Origin: Alitta virens
Lineage: Eukaryota; Annelida; Polychaeta; Phyllodocida; Nereididae
Reading direction: 5' to 3'
Length of the DNA: 64,000 nucleotides
Assembly (NCBI GenBank): GCA_932294295.1
Contig: OW028579.1
Span: forward strand, 7,586,370-7,650,369
Shown here: positions 59,191 to 64,000 of the stretch, piece after piece
Layout of the letters: the number at the start of each line of letters is the position of its first letter
How positions within the stretch are numbered: the stretch's first letter is position 1
Translations under genes and position numbers: made by a program
The notes under the pieces: generated by a model
Databases searched by the model: none
What the model saw: only the letters and a program-made list of their open reading frames with translations
Told to the model about the DNA's origin: nothing

Positions 59191-62160
59191 TAAAAATTTC
59201 CGTAGTTTGATATTCATCTTCCGATCCTGCACCTGAAGGTAAAAATAGATTGATTGTAGTGCTATTCCCTTTATGACCAACGGATTGATAAAATAACAAT
59301 TGAGTTCTTAAATAGCAGTTTCACGGTTTAGTAGCCATTTAGTGATAGCTGTTTTAAAGGTGTTGAGTGAGACGCTTCTTTTGATCTCCACTGGGATGTT
59401 ATTCCAAAGTTTTGCCCCATGATACCTAAAACTATTCTTCCCACATACTGTGAGTTTTGAGCATGAAATATATCAGAGACATATTGTGGTGCCATACCTT
59501 TTTTAACTGTATATAGTAATATAGCAGCATTTTTAGTACATCGTTTATATACACTAAGTTGCATTTCTTGATTACAGATTTCTTCATAACATGATTGACC
59601 TGTTTGTTTGTTCTTTCTAGTTTGTCAATATTCGTTTTGTTTGAAGACATCCAGGCCACTGAGCAGTAGTTAAAATTGCTGCTAATGTAGCTGTTGTATA
59701 TAATCTTTTCTGTCTCTTTGTCAAGATAGTGTTTAGTTCTTTTCAAAGCATTTATCTGTTTTCCTGTCTGCTTGCATACCTCATCAATATGTGAATTGAT
59801 ATCCAACTGTACTCCAAGTATATTTATTGATGTGGATGCTCTAATCTCAGTTTCACATACCATAAGAGAGTTGTTGCTTAGGTTAGTATTTCTACTCAGA
59901 AACATTAACTGAAATTTACTGGCATTTGTTTTTCATGCTGTTTGATTCAAACCATTTCATGGCAGTTATTCAATCCTTGTGTAATTTTTCTTTTAGAACT
60001 ACTATATCATTGTCTGTACAGCAGAAGGTGTTATCATCGGCGTAATTATAGATATTACTGTTGAGTTTAAGAAATAGAAAGTCATTGATAAATATATTGA
60101 ATAAAAGTGGTCCTAAAATGAAATCGTTGTTGCCTATGCATTATGTAAGATTTCATAAGGAATTAAAATCAAATCCATATGCAGACAATTTAGCTAAAAG
60201 AAGCCTATTGGCATACAATCAAAGGCCTTTGAAAGATCTATTGCAGTTACTCCTAACATTTGCCCCCTATCAAGAATATCTTCTGTAAATCTAACTAGTA
60301 AATCTTGACAGCTATGACCTTTCCTGAAACCTGATAAGTACATGTGAAACAATTTGTTTATACAGAACCTTTTCCATAATTTTTGATAGTATTGGCAATA
60401 GATTACCTGATCTGTAGTTATCTTTGGTGAGCTGGTCCTTCTTTTTATACGTTTGGACTGGAAATGTATTTTCTATTATGCATCTATTTATTAACTGTGT
60501 AAGTGGCTTCACCAGTGCACTACCTAACTTTTTTGATGAATTGAGCAGGGATATCATCATAACCTGCGGCCTTCTTTGATGATAGAGATTTCATGACATT
60601 TATTGTTTCCCTTTCTGTGACAATTCTTAATGGGAAATTATTCATATGAGAGTTTCCTTTTATCTGTTCTTTAATGCACTTTACACTCTCATGGTTGGAA
60701 TACTCACTTATAATATCACAAAGTGGTTTTTTATTGTTTTCTTGAATTCCAATGTCCGACCCTATAATTTGAAAGTGTTAAATATGCTACAGACCTTTTG
60801 CTCATCTGTCACAATTTCACCATTTTCCCGTATTGAGATACTATCAGACTTAGTTCTAGACTTAGAGAACAAAGGTTTTATAGCATTCCAAAAGTCTTTG
60901 TTTCTTGTCCCTAATTTACATTTATCTTCAAAATATTTGCATATTTCCCTTCGTTTAATAGCATTGACATGATTTCTTTGTGCTTTGTATTGGGAAAAAT
61001 AATGGAATAAAATAACGGAATTTGTAGTATTTGTTTCTTAATCTGTTTCTGTATAACATTGCTTTCCTGAGTTCTTTGGACATACAATGGAAATCATTTT
61101 TCTTTATTGTCTTTTGTTTCTTGGGTGCATGCTTATCAAGTAATCTGCAAAGATGTTCATGTATCACTTCATATGCACAATTTGCGTCTGTACTGCCCAT
61201 AACGCCCTGTGAAAGATCAATATTTGATAATTCTGACAATACAGTTTCATAATCTATCTTAGCCAACTTCCTTACTGACACTTTCTTCGTTTTTGGGGCA
61301 GGTTTATGTAGTCTCAGAACTCCTCCTATTAAATTGTGAAAATCACTAATATACGTGTTTTCAGAGAAACTATGCAAAACCTTTCTTCGTTTTGTCACCA
61401 GCATGACATCTATAAGTGTTGGTTGACCTGATTTGTAGCATGTGGCATCTTTAATGATACTAGACAGCATGTTGTCTTGAAACATATTGAAGTTTAGGTC
61501 CCCAATGACAATTATATTTTCATATGCCTCAGATACCAATTCAAGTCTCTTGAAAAAATCGTTTGAAAATGACTGGATCTGTTCTTGGGTTTTTGTACAT
61601 ACATAATAGCATTACCGTCTGATCTGATATATTTAACTCAACTGACATACATACTATCTCATTATTACAAACTTTGATTTTGCCTTCAGAAAACGGTATA
61701 TCCTTGTTTATGTATACTAACAGCCCCCCGCTGTTTGACCTCTTATCTTGTCTCATGCAATTGTAACCCTCAATATTTAACCTTTCTTGACTGAAGGAAG
61801 CATCCAGTTTCGTCAACACCAACACATCTAGATTGCACCTTTGTTGTAATTCTTTTATCTCTACTATTTTTGACCCAAGACTGTTAATATTCAAGTGAGA
61901 AGTAATTATATGATTAGCATATTTCGTTCGCACATTTTGCACCTTGCTAAAAAGCCCCTCTGAATTATCATTTTGATAACTTTCATCATTTTGATCACCC
62001 TGATCACCTTGATTACTTTGATCATTTTGATCATTGCGATCGCTCTCATAAATCTGACCATTTTGATCACTTTCTACACTATAGTGTTCTGTTATGTAAT
62101 TTGTAGCATCATTACATACTACCTCTGTTGTTAAGTCCACATATGGATCCTTAACATCTA
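59190..62160 (-). mobile_element. CR1/Jockey-superfamily LINE, nearly complete but broken
   Basis: Reading on the minus strand: an N-terminal Asp/Asn/Gln-rich stretch, endonuclease (LNINSLGSKIVEIKELQQRC, LVYINKDIPF, then IIVIGDLNFN, SDFHNLIGG), reverse transcriptase (KDNYRSGNLLPILSKIMEKV), the catalytic YADD (NYADDNTFC near 60040), then INILGVQLDINSHI, FNYCSVAWM and RYHGAKLWNNIPVEIK. There are frameshifts near 61540 and several in the RT, so it is inactive. The exact 3' end is uncertain. Confidence 0.85.
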
Positions 62161-63690
62161 ATTCATAAAACTGAGGCAGAATTATATTTATTTTATCATT
62201 TTCCCGCTGTTTTGCGGCTGTGGGATCATCACCATGGTCCTAGTAGGTATCATATAATCATCATGTTCAATCACCAAAGACCATGAAGACCACTGAAGAC
62301 CACTGAAGACCAATACGCTACAACGTACAATCTTGGATAAATCTAGCACCTGATCGACAGAGTATTGTTTTCGTCTAAAAAATTGCCAACTTTGCAGTAA
62401 AATATTTTTTATGGAAGTGCTTCCCCAAACATTTGTGTCATACTGCCATTTAACATTGTAAATATAGGAAATCTACTACTTTGGCCAGTTAAAATATAAG
62501 GTTTCACAGATAGTTGGCAGGCGTTTCTCATAGCTAATGCTATGCATTGATAATGTTGAGGTTGTATTTTAGTATGATAGTCTAAATTAAGGTTCAGTAC
62601 ACTACATGTTTCTATGAAATTAATTAATGGAGTTTAACCTTCATGTTTCAAGGTAACAAGACCATGTGGCCATGCCATGCATGACTTGGCTTGTATTTTA
62701 CATTGTGAAGATAGTTAGAGTTAATTCAATGGTTGTATGTTTCTGGTATATTAATTAAGTATATAAATATTCTGATTATGTTCAAATAATTATATTATTA
62801 TTCAAAGGTTTATAATTATTGAGGTCACTTAGTATTTAATGTACACCACCTAATGTGTGTTTATCCATTGTCAGCTCATAGATAGAATCATGCCTTCATT
62901 TGGAGGTTCATCATAAGGAGGATCTTCTCATTTGGCTTGAAGAGAACCATGGAAAGTCGTTTTGCCTGAATCAACTTTATCAACGTTGGATCAACACAAG
63001 TGGTTGCTACAGCAGCACTTGGTCATATGAAATATGTCATTAAAGTGTCTTATTAGACACTTTAATGACTTTATGCGAGAGTCTAATGGACTTTAATGGT
63101 CTAAACCAGTGTTACAAATAACTCTTATACACACAATATGTACATATGTAAAGGATAATTCATGTAATAATAAATTTGTTCTCAAATTTAAATTTGTTGT
63201 CAGTATACTGTGAGTAGTGAGTACACCTGGGACCACATTCTGCAACATCTGGTATATGATGCTGCATGCCACTAAACGGAACTGTCTGGCTATAGCTGGC
63301 TACTCAAAGCCAAACCTAAGAGTACATGCAGCATTATATTGCCGCAGACCTCTGGTGCATGATTGCGAGTTACACATATTTGTAATTTTGTTTTTTTGAA
63401 AGGTGCGTGCACATACATATAATTGATATATTAAATACCTTTCTTTAACCAAGGTTTATATTTTTCAGTGGTGGTAGGTGTAAGCCAACTACACTGTATA
63501 AGCTAGGAGTAGACAGAAGCAGATGGTTTTAGCCGTTATAGCTACAGCCAGGAATAGGTTGCTACAGCTGTCTAGAGTCGACCATATTTTATGAAACGAA
63601 CGATATTTTGCAGCCTCTTGTGGTTACAGGAAAGATTTGGGAGTAAATGTCAAATGAACCAAATAAACCTAGGATTTGAAAAATTACTAT
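62161..63690. other. No gene recognised
   Basis: A short GACCACTGAA triplication (62285-62315) and a short ACACTTTAATGAC palindrome (63040-63075) are the only structures noticed. Confidence 0.45.
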
Positions 63691-63707
63691 ATGTACATTG
63701 AGATTAT

Positions 63708-63898
63708 GAGGTGGGTGGATGGATTAGGATTTTACGTCCTGTACTTCTGCACCTGATAGGCTAATTAGGACAGGCAGGAATCACGGCAATGAGATGAAGG
63801 ATGAAACAGCCATCCAACATAGACTCGACCGGGAATGGAACCCGGGAACCAGTGGTTGGAAGCCCAGTGCGCTACCTCTGAGCTAGGCCCCCACCCCG
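63708..63898 (-). mobile_element. Full-length SINE, minus strand, with target-site duplication
   Basis: TTGAGATTAT lies at 63698-63707 and 63899-63908. Complement of the standard head and tail. Confidence 0.95.
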
Positions 63899-64000
63899 TT
63901 GAGATTATCATCAGTCTGATAGGATAGTATTCTCTTCTAACAATTTATCATTAATATAATTATTTTGGGTTCCATTACCATTGATGATATACAATTTTCT

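Noticed and set aside
60061..60972. Plus-strand frames within the LINE
   Set aside because: Shadows of the minus-strand reverse transcriptase.

Overview
This is AT-rich, intron- and transposon-rich animal nuclear DNA. Split genes with GT-AG introns, YWTD/EGF and EF-hand proteins, tRNA-derived SINEs, LINEs, hAT and Tc1/mariner remnants and microsatellites all point to an invertebrate metazoan. The gene and repeat mix would suit an invertebrate deuterostome such as a hemichordate, but the sequence alone does not fix the species.

Three host genes are recognisable, all on the minus strand. (1) About 1070-18943: a receptor-like gene of 26 visible exons (about 1430 residues). It has a signal peptide, a diverged N-terminal YWTD-type propeller, a long Ser/Thr-rich mucin-like insert, three propeller-EGF units and a Ser/Thr-rich stalk; its 3' end is not resolved. 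The architecture recalls LRP5/6-type receptors, with a mucin-like segment where the first EGF would be. (2) 19597-23437: a complete five-exon, 355-residue SAM-dependent methyltransferase with an N-terminal winged-helix-like region. (3) 28152-41868: a complete four-exon, 170-residue protein with four EF-hands, whose two long introns are packed with mobile elements.

I reconstructed the exons by matching splice sites and reading phase; every junction keeps the frame.

The rest is mostly repeats. One tRNA(Gly)-like SINE of about 186 bp occurs in more than a dozen copies, many with target-site duplications. Its 3' tail resembles the 3' end of a Jockey-type LINE in the 30-32 kb region, which suggests a SINE/LINE partnership. 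Other elements are a hAT element in the receptor gene, a ZMYM1-like hAT remnant, two Tc1/mariner remnants, three CR1/L2-like LINE pieces, a Ty3/gypsy integrase fragment inside a LINE, a repeat family with a hammerhead-like remnant, fold-back elements, and several mini- and microsatellites. From 41.9 to 64 kb I found repeats but no host gene.
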